Origin: Idiomarina xiamenensis 10-D-4
Lineage (GTDB): Bacteria; Pseudomonadota; Gammaproteobacteria; Enterobacterales; Alteromonadaceae
Assembly (NCBI RefSeq): GCF_000299895.1
Contig: NZ_AMRG01000001.1
Coordinates: 220,252-284,251 of the forward strand
DNA: 64,000 bases
Direction of reading: 5' to 3'
Shown: positions 27,152 to 36,034 of the stretch, in pieces
Numbering within the stretch: position 1 is the stretch's first letter
How the letters are laid out: each line of letters begins with the position of its first letter
Notes under the pieces: model-generated
Databases searched by the model: none
What the model was told of the DNA's origin: nothing
Seen by the model: the letters and a program-made list of their open reading frames with translations, nothing else
Made by a program: the position numbers and the translations under genes

Positions 27152-29302
27152 ATGAAAAAGTTGTTTGTGTATTCAATCGCTATTGTTTCGAGCGGAGTCT
27201 TGGCGCAAGTCACAGCGCACGAATTAACGCAGGAACTAACGCAAGAACCCGTTGATTCTCCCCAACAAGTTAACGCAGAAATTGAGCGTATCGAAGTGGT
27301 GCAACATCGCCAGCCCTACCGCGGTAATGTGCCATTGGTGAAAACCCCGCAGGCGATTGACAGAATTAATGCAGATCAATTGAATAATGAAGGCATCACT
27401 CAGTTTATTGATGCATTAGATTTTTCACCCAGCGTGGTCAGACAAAATAACTTGGGTGGTATGTTCGATAGTTTTGCGGTGCGCGGCTTTGCCGGCGATG
27501 AGAATAATCCCACGGGTTACTTGATAAATGGTTTTAACCTACGCGGTTACAGTGGTACTCGTAGCACTGTCAATATTCAAACTATCGAAGTCATGAAAGG
27601 GCCGGGCTCGGCACTATACGGGCAGGGTGAACCCGGCGGTACCATTAATATCATTACTAAAAAACCACGCTTTGATGAGCAAGGTTATATCCAAGGCACC
27701 TTGGGTAATTATGATAAGCAACAACTAGAATTTGATTATACCAATGCCATTAACAGTGTTAGCGCTTTTCGTATTAACGGTTCGTACGAAGACTCTGATA
27801 GCTATCGCGACCACGTTTTCTTTAAAAAATACAATTTACATCCGTCGTTGATATGGAATATTTCTGCTTCGACCAAGCTAAGCTACGAACTGGAAGTGCT
27901 TGATCAAGAAAAGCCGCTGGATCGCGGGGTTTATGTGCTCAATAACGATTTTGATGCGGTCGAGCCGGACGCTTTTTATGGCGATATTCGCGACGGCGCG
28001 CACGAAGTCAAAGCGCTGGGACATCAGTTAGTCATTAATCACGCTATAAACTCAAGCTGGCACCTATTAGGTGGCTTCGCCTATCGTGATTCTTCATTTG
28101 CAGGCGTGTCTTCAGACACCGAACTCTCGGACGGACGACAGTTGCTTTACAGCGACCCTGATATGTTATCCAGACAGCGCCGTGAGCGTGATTATCAGGC
28201 GCGCGACTTATCGACGCGATTTGAATTAAGTGGTGATTTTCAGTTGGCTGGTTTTGCTAATCACCTGTTAATGGGCCTGGATTATTACAATTATCACCTT
28301 GATACCGATTATCGTGTTTGGAGAACCGCGTGGGGCGCAGGTGATACCACTTACAGTATTGACCCTCATAACCCTGACTACAGCATTCCACGTCCACAGG
28401 TATTGCCAAAAACGTTAACCTTTGAAAAGCAAGAGGGCTTGGGCTTTTATGCTCAAGATCTGATTGATGTGACTGAGAAATCTAAACTGCTGGTCGGCTT
28501 TCGGGTGGATAAGTTTGAGCAGCATATTTTCAATAAAGAGAACGACGTTACACAGAGTCAGGAGCAAACGCAGTTCACCCCGCGCGTCGGCTTTGTTCAT
28601 CAATTGACTGATAAGTTCAACTTGTATACCAGTTACGCCGAGGGCTTTAGACCCAACCCGGGCTTAGATGCCGATCGCAACGCCTTCGACCCAGAACAAA
28701 CCCGGTCGTTCGAAGTGGGCGCTAAGTGGCAAAATGTCGCCGACCGATTGTCTGGCAGTGTGGCGATATTTGATGCTGAAAAAACCAATATGCTGACAGC
28801 AGAGCCAAATACCGGCTTTTCGGCGACCTTGGGAGAAGTGAAAAGTCGCGGTGTCGAGTTGCAACTTAACACCGAGTTAACCGATAACACCAGCGTTGAC
28901 TTGGGGTATGCCTACACCGACGCCGAAACCGCAAATGAAATGGTCAACTCTGACTGGGGCGTCGCCATTCCTAAAGGCTCGCGTTTGATCAATATCGCTA
29001 AGCATTCGGGCTATGTCTCGTTAAATCACTACACTCAGTTGCTGACCAAAAACGCGTTCTTCGCGGCCACCGTCCGCTACGTCGGTGATCGTCTGGGTGA
29101 GACAACCGATCCTAATTATATTTTACCGTCTTATACCTTGGTGAATTTAGCGGCATCGATTGAACTCAGTCCTCAACTCAGCTTGAAGTTCGACGTGAAT
29201 AACTTATTTGATGAAGAATATTTTGAAAGCTCTTATCACAAGTTGTGGACAATGCCCGGCTCACCCGTTAACTACAGTGTCAGTTTGAAGTATCAGTTTT
29301 AA
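27152..29302 (+). CDS. TonB-dependent siderophore receptor
   Basis: Outer-membrane gated porin for iron-siderophore uptake, driven by TonB. From ATG 27152 the protein has 716 residues; the frame is open 27 codons upstream, but MKKLFVYSIAIVSSGVLAQ is a proper signal peptide and should be the start. The plug domain follows (VPLVKTPQAIDRINADQL, VRGFAGDE, VEVMKGPGSALYGQGEPGGTINIITKKP), then a 22-strand barrel ending in the usual aromatic residue (SLKYQF). The plug pattern is that of ferrichrome/hydroxamate-type receptors. No transporter or synthesis genes lie beside it. Confidence 0.92.
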   Translation: MKKLFVYSIAIVSSGVLAQVTAHELTQELTQEPVDSPQQVNAEIERIEVVQHRQPYRGNVPLVKTPQAIDRINADQLNNEGITQFIDALDFSPSVVRQNNLGGMFDSFAVRGFAGDENNPTGYLINGFNLRGYSGTRSTVNIQTIEVMKGPGSALYGQGEPGGTINIITKKPRFDEQGYIQGTLGNYDKQQLEFDYTNAINSVSAFRINGSYEDSDSYRDHVFFKKYNLHPSLIWNISASTKLSYELEVLDQEKPLDRGVYVLNNDFDAVEPDAFYGDIRDGAHEVKALGHQLVINHAINSSWHLLGGFAYRDSSFAGVSSDTELSDGRQLLYSDPDMLSRQRRERDYQARDLSTRFELSGDFQLAGFANHLLMGLDYYNYHLDTDYRVWRTAWGAGDTTYSIDPHNPDYSIPRPQVLPKTLTFEKQEGLGFYAQDLIDVTEKSKLLVGFRVDKFEQHIFNKENDVTQSQEQTQFTPRVGFVHQLTDKFNLYTSYAEGFRPNPGLDADRNAFDPEQTRSFEVGAKWQNVADRLSGSVAIFDAEKTNMLTAEPNTGFSATLGEVKSRGVELQLNTELTDNTSVDLGYAYTDAETANEMVNSDWGVAIPKGSRLINIAKHSGYVSLNHYTQLLTKNAFFAATVRYVGDRLGETTDPNYILPSYTLVNLAASIELSPQLSLKFDVNNLFDEEYFESSYHKLWTMPGSPVNYSVSLKYQF

Positions 29303-29406
29303 CGATTTTATCCAACGCTGCTTGTCGGCAACCATCGTTAACGTCACTGAATTTTTACTTGTCACTAACGTCCAATGATTAAGTCAGCAAATTTAAGGAG
29401 TTCGCG

Positions 29407-29670
29407 ATGGCCGGAGGTTGGGCGAAAGACGGTGCGGTGCAGGAGCAAATCGATGCCAGTATTGAGGATGCGGTAGAGCAAGCGCGCGGTAACCTAAAAC
29501 ACGGTGACAGCTTAACGCATTGCGAAGAATGTGGTGAGCCGATCCCTGAAGCGCGTCGTCGTGCCGCGCCGGGTGTACGTTATTGTATTGATTGCCAGCA
29601 GGCGTTGGAGCAGAAAAACAGTAACTCCAGCATTAACCGGCGAGGCAGTAAGGACAGTCAATTGCGTTGA
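29407..29670 (+). CDS. DksA/TraR C4-type zinc-finger protein (YbiI-like)
   Basis: Small protein of 87 residues with four zinc-binding cysteines: C39, C42, C60 and C63 (HCEECGEPIPEAR and RYCIDCQQ). This is the C-terminal finger of DksA without the long coiled coil that enters RNA polymerase, so it is likely a YbiI-type short relative and not a full DksA. AAGGAG precedes the ATG at good distance. Confidence 0.88.
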   Translation: MAGGWAKDGAVQEQIDASIEDAVEQARGNLKHGDSLTHCEECGEPIPEARRRAAPGVRYCIDCQQALEQKNSNSSINRRGSKDSQLR

Positions 29671-29876
29671 TGGCAGCAAGTTTAACTGTTCACTAAACGG
29701 TACTCACTCATAGGTGCCAACCAGTCATTAATCGTGATTAATTGTTGTTTTTTCGTTGTAAATGCAAAAGGGCTTTGCTATAGATTAGGCGAAGCCTTTG
29801 CGAAGTTGGTTGGTACAGAGACTTCCTATTATGTTTGAAATTTTCTAATTTTCTTTTCGATATAGGAACTAACCCC

Positions 29877-30047
29877 ATGAAACAGAACAAAAAATTATTC
29901 GCTTTCAAACTGGCCGAGAAAAAACAGGCAACTCAAATGAAAAGCCAAAAACAGTTTAAAGCGCGCGAAGGTGTGGCTTTAGCGGGTTGCACCGATCCAT
30001 CAGGCAACTTTAATGTGCGTTACGACGATAACGGCATGTACTGCTAA
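29877..30047 (+). CDS. Putative graspetide-like RiPP precursor peptide
   Basis: A 56-residue peptide just upstream of a RiPP-type ATP-grasp gene. The first 31 residues are lysine- and glutamine-rich with LFAFKL at 7-12, resembling the hydrophobic recognition helix of microviridin-type leaders. The C-terminal part, from G37, carries C38, T39, D40, S42, D50, D51 and C56: acidic and hydroxyl side chains suitable for ester or amide crosslinks, and one cysteine near each end. It is positively charged in the leader and acidic in the core. The frame is open to TTG 29835, but ATG 29877 after TATAGGA is preferred. A strong terminator follows the stop after 12 bp. Precursor status is inferred from context and composition. 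Confidence 0.75.
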   Translation: MKQNKKLFAFKLAEKKQATQMKSQKQFKAREGVALAGCTDPSGNFNVRYDDNGMYC

Positions 30048-30059
30048 GCGATTACCGTT

Positions 30060-30086
30060 AAAACCCCGGTGCTAACCGGGGTTTTT
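30060..30086 (+). terminator. Terminator/attenuator between precursor and modification genes
   Basis: AAAACCCCGGT-GCTA-ACCGGGGTTTT plus further T: an 11-bp perfect stem with a T-run. Its place, between the peptide gene and the enzyme operon, is the usual way to make far more precursor than enzyme transcript. Confidence 0.85.
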
Positions 30087-30176
30087 AATACTGGCGCGGT
30101 CGCCAGTGTGGTACCGCTTGTCGCTCGAAAGTATTTGGCTAATCAACTAATAACGATAACCATAAAGACGCCGCTA

Positions 30177-31217
30177 ATGAGCCAAAAACGTATCTTGATC
30201 GTCAGTCATGCTGACGATTTACACGTCGATGTATTATCCACAAAACTGCTCGCGAAAGGGCACAGCCCCTTCATCTTGAAGCTCGATCAGTTCCCACGCG
30301 ATTACCAATTTACCCAGACCTATAGCCAGCGGCGCTGGCGAACCGAATTGCTGCACTTGCCCAGTGGTGAGTGTTTAACCAGTGAGCAGATTGGCTCGGT
30401 TTGGTTACGTAAAAAGGCACCTTATGCCTATCTGACCGATGAGCTTAGTGCGCAAGAACAGGCTTTTGCTGACAAGGAAACCACACATACGCTGTTTGGT
30501 TTCCTCTACGGCTTAAACCATTGCTACTGGATGAATCACCCATTGGCGGCGCGTCATGCGGCCTTTAAAGGCGAGCAGTTGCAGCGGGCGGTGGCGATGG
30601 GGTTCGATATTCCGCCGTCGATCATTAGTAACGATCCGAGCGCGGTGCAGAGTTTTCAACAACAGCTACGTTCGCCAATGGTATTCAAAGCCATGTCCTC
30701 GTCGATGTTGGCGGCCGAGCAAGTAGCTGCTGATGAACGCGATACCTATGGTGTACACACCACCATTATCGACGCTGATGATGAGCAAGCACTTGAGGCG
30801 GTGGCGTTGCTGCCGTGTCATTTTCAGGGCTATGTCGATAAGGCTTATGAAGTGCGTGCCACGGTGATTGGCGATAAATTATTTGCGGCGCGCATCGATT
30901 CGCAGGCTGATCCTCGTACACGTGTTGATTACCGCGATTTTAGCGCTGACATTCCTTATACGGCGATAACGTTGCCAGCGGCAGTGGAAAAACGTTGTTT
31001 GGCGTTTGTACATAGTTACGGCCTCAGCTACGGCGCACTAGACTTAATGGTTACGGCACAAGACGACTATATATTTTTAGAAAATAACCCGGGTGGGCAG
31101 TTTTGGTTTATCGAGCAATTGGTGCCGCAGCTGACCATGATGGAACATTTGGCGGACTGTTTAATTGCCGGTTTGCAAGCCGACGCAGGCGCAACGGCTA
31201 AGGCGGTGTCATGGTAA
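30177..31217 (+). CDS. RiPP-type ATP-grasp ligase (MvdD/TgmB-like peptide maturase)
   Basis: Enzyme expected to activate Asp/Glu side chains of a precursor as acyl phosphates and close ester or amide rings with Ser, Thr or Lys. From ATG 30177 it has 346 residues (the frame is open 36 codons upstream through the terminator). Order of motifs: RILIVSHADDLHVD at the N-terminus, VWLRKKAPY near 70 (place of the VWYRR motif in maturases), GYVDKAYEVRATVIGDKLFAARID at about 220-243, and the metal/ATP-binding FLENNPGGQFWFIEQ near 300. Its last 7 bp overlap the next gene's start (ATGGTAA), so translation is coupled. The exact crosslink cannot be told from sequence. Confidence 0.88.
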   Translation: MSQKRILIVSHADDLHVDVLSTKLLAKGHSPFILKLDQFPRDYQFTQTYSQRRWRTELLHLPSGECLTSEQIGSVWLRKKAPYAYLTDELSAQEQAFADKETTHTLFGFLYGLNHCYWMNHPLAARHAAFKGEQLQRAVAMGFDIPPSIISNDPSAVQSFQQQLRSPMVFKAMSSSMLAAEQVAADERDTYGVHTTIIDADDEQALEAVALLPCHFQGYVDKAYEVRATVIGDKLFAARIDSQADPRTRVDYRDFSADIPYTAITLPAAVEKRCLAFVHSYGLSYGALDLMVTAQDDYIFLENNPGGQFWFIEQLVPQLTMMEHLADCLIAGLQADAGATAKAVSW

Positions 31218-32146
31218 CGCCAACATTTATTGCTCAGCAGCCGCTGCAAAAGCTACAACAAGCGCTGCAACAGCAGCGCCAACAACGGTCCGAGCAAACA
31301 CTGCGCGGCGATAGTCGGGTGTTGCTGTTAGCCGCCAGTCAACTGAGCATCGAACTGTTACCGGCCTTGCATCAGGCGTTAGCAAGCTTGCCCGTCGGCG
31401 ACCATTTGGATGTGGTGATTTATAGTCGTGGCGGGGTGGTTAATGGCGTCCGGCGGTTAGCGCTGTTATTGCATGAATACGCCGAAAAGCTGACCTTTAT
31501 TGTGCCGCATTACTGTGAATCGTCGGCGACACTGTTGTGCTTAAGCGGGCAGCAATTGATCGCCGGGCCGTTATCGATTTTTTCGCCAATCGATCCGCAG
31601 TTACAAGCCGAGTCTGCCGCAGACGGTATGCCGTCGAGTATATCGGCGCAGGATTTACGACTGTTTCCTGAAGCATTAAGCGACTGGTTTCAATTGGCCG
31701 ATGAGGATGCCGTATCTTTTGCCGTGCAGCAACTGGCACAGAGTATTTTTCCTACCACTTTGACTTCGTTTTACCGCGCCAACCAAGAGCAACAAATGAT
31801 AGCGCGGCAGTTACTTGAACGTAGCGGTAGCACGTTAAGCAAGCAGCAACAGCATGCCATTGTCGAGCAGCTAGTGCAGGGCTATCACTCGCACAGTTAC
31901 GCCATTACCGACAGCGAACTGGCCGCTTTAGGCTTACCGGTCGTTCGCGATACGGCGATTTATAGTCAAGCGTTGGATATCGCCGACCAGGTTCGTGCGC
32001 ATTTAGGTGCTGGCGCGCGTAGTGACGCGCAGCAACCCTGGTGTGACGCGATCATTGCCAGCTGCACGTTGCAACACAGTCGCTGGCATCAGCCCGATGC
32101 TTTGCAACCGCAGTGGCAAACGTTAAGGGCGGATGCAGCGCAATGA
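31211..32146 (+). CDS. SDH/ClpP-fold serine protease
   Basis: Protein of 311 residues related to the serine dehydrogenase-proteinase (SDH) group of the ClpP/SppA fold. DVVIYSRGGVVNGVRRLALLL (about 67-87) matches the oxyanion-loop strand, HYCESSATLLCLSG (100-113) carries the probable nucleophile S104 or S105, and SIFSPIDPQ (122-130) corresponds to the conserved IDPQ. No signal peptide. In this operon the likely job is removal of the leader peptide or of misprocessed product; that is inference. Start and stop overlap both neighbours (ATGGTAA and ATGA). Confidence 0.82.
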   Translation: MVTPTFIAQQPLQKLQQALQQQRQQRSEQTLRGDSRVLLLAASQLSIELLPALHQALASLPVGDHLDVVIYSRGGVVNGVRRLALLLHEYAEKLTFIVPHYCESSATLLCLSGQQLIAGPLSIFSPIDPQLQAESAADGMPSSISAQDLRLFPEALSDWFQLADEDAVSFAVQQLAQSIFPTTLTSFYRANQEQQMIARQLLERSGSTLSKQQQHAIVEQLVQGYHSHSYAITDSELAALGLPVVRDTAIYSQALDIADQVRAHLGAGARSDAQQPWCDAIIASCTLQHSRWHQPDALQPQWQTLRADAAQ

Positions 32147-32703
32147 GTTTCGCTCTGTTTTGTCATTATCTATTGGCGTGGGTGCTGGCGATTGCGGCGC
32201 TACAAAAGTGCCGGAGTTGGCGCCAGTTCGTGGCTAACCTTCAGCAGTTGTTGCCGATGCCTTATACGCTAGCGGCGCTATTTAGTGCGCTGTTGATCGC
32301 TACTGAGGTGTTGTTGGCGATAATGCTGTGGTTGCCGGGGGCGTGGTGGAATTTCAGTGCTGGCTTAACGCTAGTACTGTTTATTGGTTTTAGCGGCTTT
32401 ATCATCTGGCTGTTGCGCAGTGGACGCCGTTTTAGTTGCCAGTGTTTTGGCCATTCGCAACAGCCGCTAGGCAAAGCGGACCTTTATCGCAGTGTGCTAT
32501 TGCTGGCGCTAGCAATAGCCATGTTGAGTGTCGAGCAAGCGGCGTTAGTGGCGTTTAGTGTGGCCGCCAGCGGGGTTGAGCAACTACTGTTAATCAGTTG
32601 CGCGCTGTTATGGGCGCTGCAGCTTATCGCGTTACCGCAGTGGTGGTCATGGTTTACCGACGCTGATGCCGTGGCGGACGATAAAGCAGGAGAGCATCAA
32701 TGA
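32143..32703 (+). CDS. MauE-like membrane redox protein (DoxX/VKOR-type fold)
   Basis: Integral membrane protein of 186 residues with about five membrane helices. The MauE signature is the CQC motif (C99, C101 in RFSCQCFG) at a membrane edge, followed by QPLGKADLYRS. In methylamine dehydrogenase maturation MauE and MauD are needed for disulfide formation. Here it is coupled by ATGA overlaps to the protease before and the MauD-like protein after. I infer electron exchange between its cysteines and those of the MauD-like partner. Confidence 0.85.
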   Translation: MSFALFCHYLLAWVLAIAALQKCRSWRQFVANLQQLLPMPYTLAALFSALLIATEVLLAIMLWLPGAWWNFSAGLTLVLFIGFSGFIIWLLRSGRRFSCQCFGHSQQPLGKADLYRSVLLLALAIAMLSVEQAALVAFSVAASGVEQLLLISCALLWALQLIALPQWWSWFTDADAVADDKAGEHQ

Positions 32704-33296
32704 CTATCACCGAGCTATGTTTATGCTTGCTGACACTGGCGTTGTTGTTCAACTTTGTTTTGCTGTGGCGTGTTATCTCGGCGCCTGCAGCACGCCAAGA
32801 CAGCGCTTCTAGCCAACCGCTGACGCTAGCGATTGGTAGCACTGTGATGGCAGTAAGTGCGTACCGTCGTGCCGCCGTCAACGCCGCTCCCCATGCTGAT
32901 GCTTTTGCAAAACAGGCGCTGGTCAGCTTGCCGTCAACGCCCACCTTGGTGGTGTTTTTATCGGCTCGCTGTCATAGCTGTCGTGGCAAAGTGCCACAAT
33001 TACAACAGTTATTAGCGGCAATACAAGCGGTCGAGTTAAGCTTTTGGTTGGTGGTTATCGAAGCGCATGACGACGCCGCTGATTTTTTGCGCGATAGCCC
33101 GCTTTGGCCTTATGTGATGAGTATGCCGCCCGAGGTTATCAAATATTTAAACCCGCGCACTGCGTCGCCGTTTTACTTGATGCTTAACGAGCAACGCCAA
33201 TTGCAGGCCAGCGGTATGCTGGATGATGCCGACTGGCAAAGTTTTGTCGAGCAAATGCAGGCGGTAGATGCTGAGCTATCGCAACCGTCGCAGTGA
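32700..33296 (+). CDS. MauD-like membrane-anchored thioredoxin-fold protein
   Basis: Protein of 198 residues with one N-terminal membrane anchor (about 7-25) and a thioredoxin fold bearing the redox pair C91-HS-C94 (FLSARCHSCRGKVP). The cis-proline region is seen as TASPFYLML near 160. The redox domain should face the periplasm. With MauE next to it, it is likely the thiol-oxidising or isomerising partner acting on the two-cysteine peptide core. The start overlaps the mauE-like stop (ATGA). Confidence 0.85.
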   Translation: MTITELCLCLLTLALLFNFVLLWRVISAPAARQDSASSQPLTLAIGSTVMAVSAYRRAAVNAAPHADAFAKQALVSLPSTPTLVVFLSARCHSCRGKVPQLQQLLAAIQAVELSFWLVVIEAHDDAADFLRDSPLWPYVMSMPPEVIKYLNPRTASPFYLMLNEQRQLQASGMLDDADWQSFVEQMQAVDAELSQPSQ

Positions 33297-33321
33297 CTGC
33301 CCTGAGTATGAGCGTGCCCCA

Positions 33322-35043
33322 ATGACGTCAAAAAACCAGACAACATCGGCCTTCAGTCCGTCTTTTAGGCAGCCGTTAACGCTATTGATACCCTGCTGGC
33401 GGCGGCTGTTGTTGGGCTTATTGATGATGTTGATCACGGTGGTGATTCAGCTCAGTATTCCGCGCGCGATAGCCTATTTTATCGATCATGCGGTACGTGT
33501 CGATGACCGTGATTGGTTGAGCTGGGCGGGCTGGTTGATGGTGGCAGTACTCGTAGTCCATGCTGGCGCCACCGCAATGCGCCTGTACTTATTTGAATCG
33601 GCTGGCGCAACAATGGTGACGGCATTACGTCAACGCCTGTATCAGCGCCTATTGGGGCAGTCTATTAGCTTTTATGACCAACACCGTATCGGCGACCTCA
33701 GTAACCGTTTATCGGCTGACGTTGAACAGCTAAAAGACACCCTCACCATGGGCTTTGCCATTGCTTTACGGGCGGCGTTAACTTGTGTCGGTGGCGCGGT
33801 ATTGCTGCTGCTGTTGTCGCCGGCGTTAAGCCTGTTAATGCTGGTCATTGTGCCATTGTCGTTTTATGCCGCGCGCTTTACCGGTAAAAAGCTAAGAGGC
33901 AAATCACGCGACGTGCAACAACAGTTGGCCGATTGTAATCAGCTGGCGCAAGAGAGTTTTGCCAATATCCGTTTGATCCACGCTTTTAATCAGCAACGTT
34001 CGGCACAGCAGCGCTATCGACAAGCGACCGATGATGCCAAGCAGTCTGCCATCGCTAGCTCGCGTTTATTGGCGAGTTATCAGGGCGTGACCACTTTTAT
34101 TCAGTATTTGGTGCTGTTAGTCACGTTATGGTTCGGCGGGCAATTGGTATTAGCTCAACAATTGAGCATTGGCGAGTTGACCAGCTTCATTTTATACGCG
34201 GCGATGGTGGCGATGTCGGCGACCGGGGTGAGCTGGTTTTGGGGGGAGTGGATGAAAGCCATGGGCGCCACCGAGCGAGTTTTTCAGTTGTTAGCGCAGG
34301 CACCGGCGCAGCCGCTAGCAGCGCCAGCAGACGACCAGCACACGCCAGCAACGCCAATCAGCGGTGATATTCGTTTTCATAATGTCAGTTTTTGTTATCC
34401 TTCGCGGCCCGAGGTGGCCGCGCTGACGCAGCTTAACTTGCATATCAAAGCCGGCGAGCGGGTGGCGTTGGTGGGGGCGTCGGGGGCTGGCAAATCGACT
34501 ATCGCCAGTTTATTGCTGGGCTTTTATCAACCTGCTAGCGGGCAGATATATTTTGACGATATCGACGCTGCGACGATGCCACTGGCGCAGCGTCGTCAAC
34601 AGTTAGCGATTGTTGAACAAGAGCCGAGTCTGTTTTCCGGTACGGTGATGGATAACCTGCGTTTTGCCGTGGCGGCCAGTGACCGTATGTCGGTGAGTGA
34701 TGAGGAGATTATTGCTGCGGCAAAACGTGCCAATGCACACGAGTTTATTCAGCGACTACCGGCTGGTTATGACACCCATCTTGGTGACCGTGGTTTGCAG
34801 TTATCCGGTGGTCAGAAACAGCGTATTGCCATCGCCCGGGCGATATTACGTGATGCCCGCATTCTGATTTTGGATGAAGCGACCAGCGCGCTAGATGAAA
34901 GTAATGAAAACCAAATTCAGCAGGCGCTGAATGAGCTTATGGCCGGACGTACCACCATCATTATTAGCCATCGTGCAGCCACCATTGCTCAGGCCGAGCG
35001 GGTCGTGCATTTACGCGCTGGGCAAGTGGTGCCCGCCACTTAA
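33322..35043 (+). CDS. ABC exporter, fused permease-ATPase
   Basis: Half-size MsbA/MDR-type exporter of 573 residues: six membrane helices (about 20-310), then the ATPase with Walker A GASGAGKST, signature LSGGQKQR and Walker B ILILDEATSALD. There is no N-terminal C39 peptidase domain, so leader removal must be by another enzyme, which fits the protease two genes upstream. ATG 33268 is also in frame but lies inside the previous gene without a ribosome site; 33322 is preferred. The last gene of the operon; expected to export the finished peptide or give self-protection. Confidence 0.88.
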   Translation: MTSKNQTTSAFSPSFRQPLTLLIPCWRRLLLGLLMMLITVVIQLSIPRAIAYFIDHAVRVDDRDWLSWAGWLMVAVLVVHAGATAMRLYLFESAGATMVTALRQRLYQRLLGQSISFYDQHRIGDLSNRLSADVEQLKDTLTMGFAIALRAALTCVGGAVLLLLLSPALSLLMLVIVPLSFYAARFTGKKLRGKSRDVQQQLADCNQLAQESFANIRLIHAFNQQRSAQQRYRQATDDAKQSAIASSRLLASYQGVTTFIQYLVLLVTLWFGGQLVLAQQLSIGELTSFILYAAMVAMSATGVSWFWGEWMKAMGATERVFQLLAQAPAQPLAAPADDQHTPATPISGDIRFHNVSFCYPSRPEVAALTQLNLHIKAGERVALVGASGAGKSTIASLLLGFYQPASGQIYFDDIDAATMPLAQRRQQLAIVEQEPSLFSGTVMDNLRFAVAASDRMSVSDEEIIAAAKRANAHEFIQRLPAGYDTHLGDRGLQLSGGQKQRIAIARAILRDARILILDEATSALDESNENQIQQALNELMAGRTTIIISHRAATIAQAERVVHLRAGQVVPAT

Positions 35044-35348
35044 ACTGCCGCAGCGAATAACATGCCGCCGTTATTAAAGCGCTGGTTATCCGCCAAGATG
35101 CGCTCGACCATGTCGCTGTAACTCGCGACTTGGTATTGGTTAAAGCCGATACCGTGTCCTTCAACGCAATAGCCCATCGGTGTTTGGTCAAACATTAAAG
35201 TGGCAGCATAGTCCCAATTAGGCGCTTGATCGCCGCTTGGCAATTGCCCGAGCACGACGAAATACAAGCGGTATTGCTTTGCCTGGCTTGCCCATTCGGC
35301 AAGTAATGCGCTATTAATGTGGTCAGGCTGGAGTTGGGTTATTGACAT
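35040..35348 (-). CDS. Hypothetical protein
   Basis: Protein of 102 residues, no signal peptide or membrane segment, family not recognised. It has a strand-rich centre (YRLYFVVLGQL, YAATLMFDQTPMGYCVEG) and a short helical C-terminus. GGGAGGT precedes the ATG at good distance, so it is a real gene. Its stop overlaps the stop of the ABC exporter by a few bases, tail to tail, so it is not part of that operon. Confidence 0.65.
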   Translation of the reverse strand: MSITQLQPDHINSALLAEWASQAKQYRLYFVVLGQLPSGDQAPNWDYAATLMFDQTPMGYCVEGHGIGFNQYQVASYSDMVERILADNQRFNNGGMLFAAAV

Positions 35349-35508
35349 AAGAGACCTCCCTGGTCCGGTATAGCCGGGTAACTGACAGCTACCGTTTGCT
35401 AAGAAAAACGATAAAAACTGATCGTATATGAGCGAATGTACTTATTAATCACTGTAAGCTCATCATAATCATTTTGCAGCCTGATTAACTATTAAAGGAA
35501 GGATAACC

Positions 35509-35934
35509 ATGAATTTAGCAATGGCTTACTATGGTACGCTATTTTGGATGGCGGTGATTATTTTAACGGTATTGGTGCAAGCGATGATTGCTGGGCGAGC
35601 GAAGGCCATGCAATCGGACGCGATTCCGGGCCAACCGCCGCGCGAAATGAGTCATCATAATTTCGTTTTCCGGGCGTGGCGTACACATCAAAACTCGTTA
35701 GAAAACCTAAGCCCGATGTTAGGCAGTATTGTCTTGGCTATTTTAGTCGCGGCGCCGCCATTTTGGGTGATGATACTAACCGCTGTGATGGCTGTTAGCC
35801 GCATTATTCACATGTTGTTGTATTACCAAATCGCGACCGAAAAGAATCCTAGCCCACGCAGTTATTTCTTTTTGATCGCTTATTTAGCCAACGTCGCGCT
35901 GGTGATTCTATCGTTAGTCACCTTGTTAGCTTGA
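35509..35934 (+). CDS. MAPEG family membrane protein
   Basis: Four-helix membrane protein of 141 residues. The motif FRAWRTHQNSLENL at about 52-65 is the glutathione-site motif of the MAPEG (membrane-associated eicosanoid/glutathione) family. Bacterial members are often of unknown substrate. AAGGAAGGA precedes the ATG and a terminator follows; a single-gene unit. Confidence 0.88.
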   Translation: MNLAMAYYGTLFWMAVIILTVLVQAMIAGRAKAMQSDAIPGQPPREMSHHNFVFRAWRTHQNSLENLSPMLGSIVLAILVAAPPFWVMILTAVMAVSRIIHMLLYYQIATEKNPSPRSYFFLIAYLANVALVILSLVTLLA

Positions 35935-35955
35935 TCGGTGCCAAAGAAAGTAAGC

Positions 35956-35983
35956 GACCGCTAGCGCTAAACTAGCGGTCTTT
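35956..35983 (+). terminator. Intrinsic terminator after the MAPEG gene
   Basis: GACCGCTAG-CGCTAAA-CTAGCGGTC followed by TTT; perfect 9-bp stem 22 bp after the stop. Confidence 0.75.
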
Positions 35984-36034
35984 GATAGCTATCAAGTAAT
36001 TCGTCAAGACACAGACTGCAGTGTATCAGGCTGT

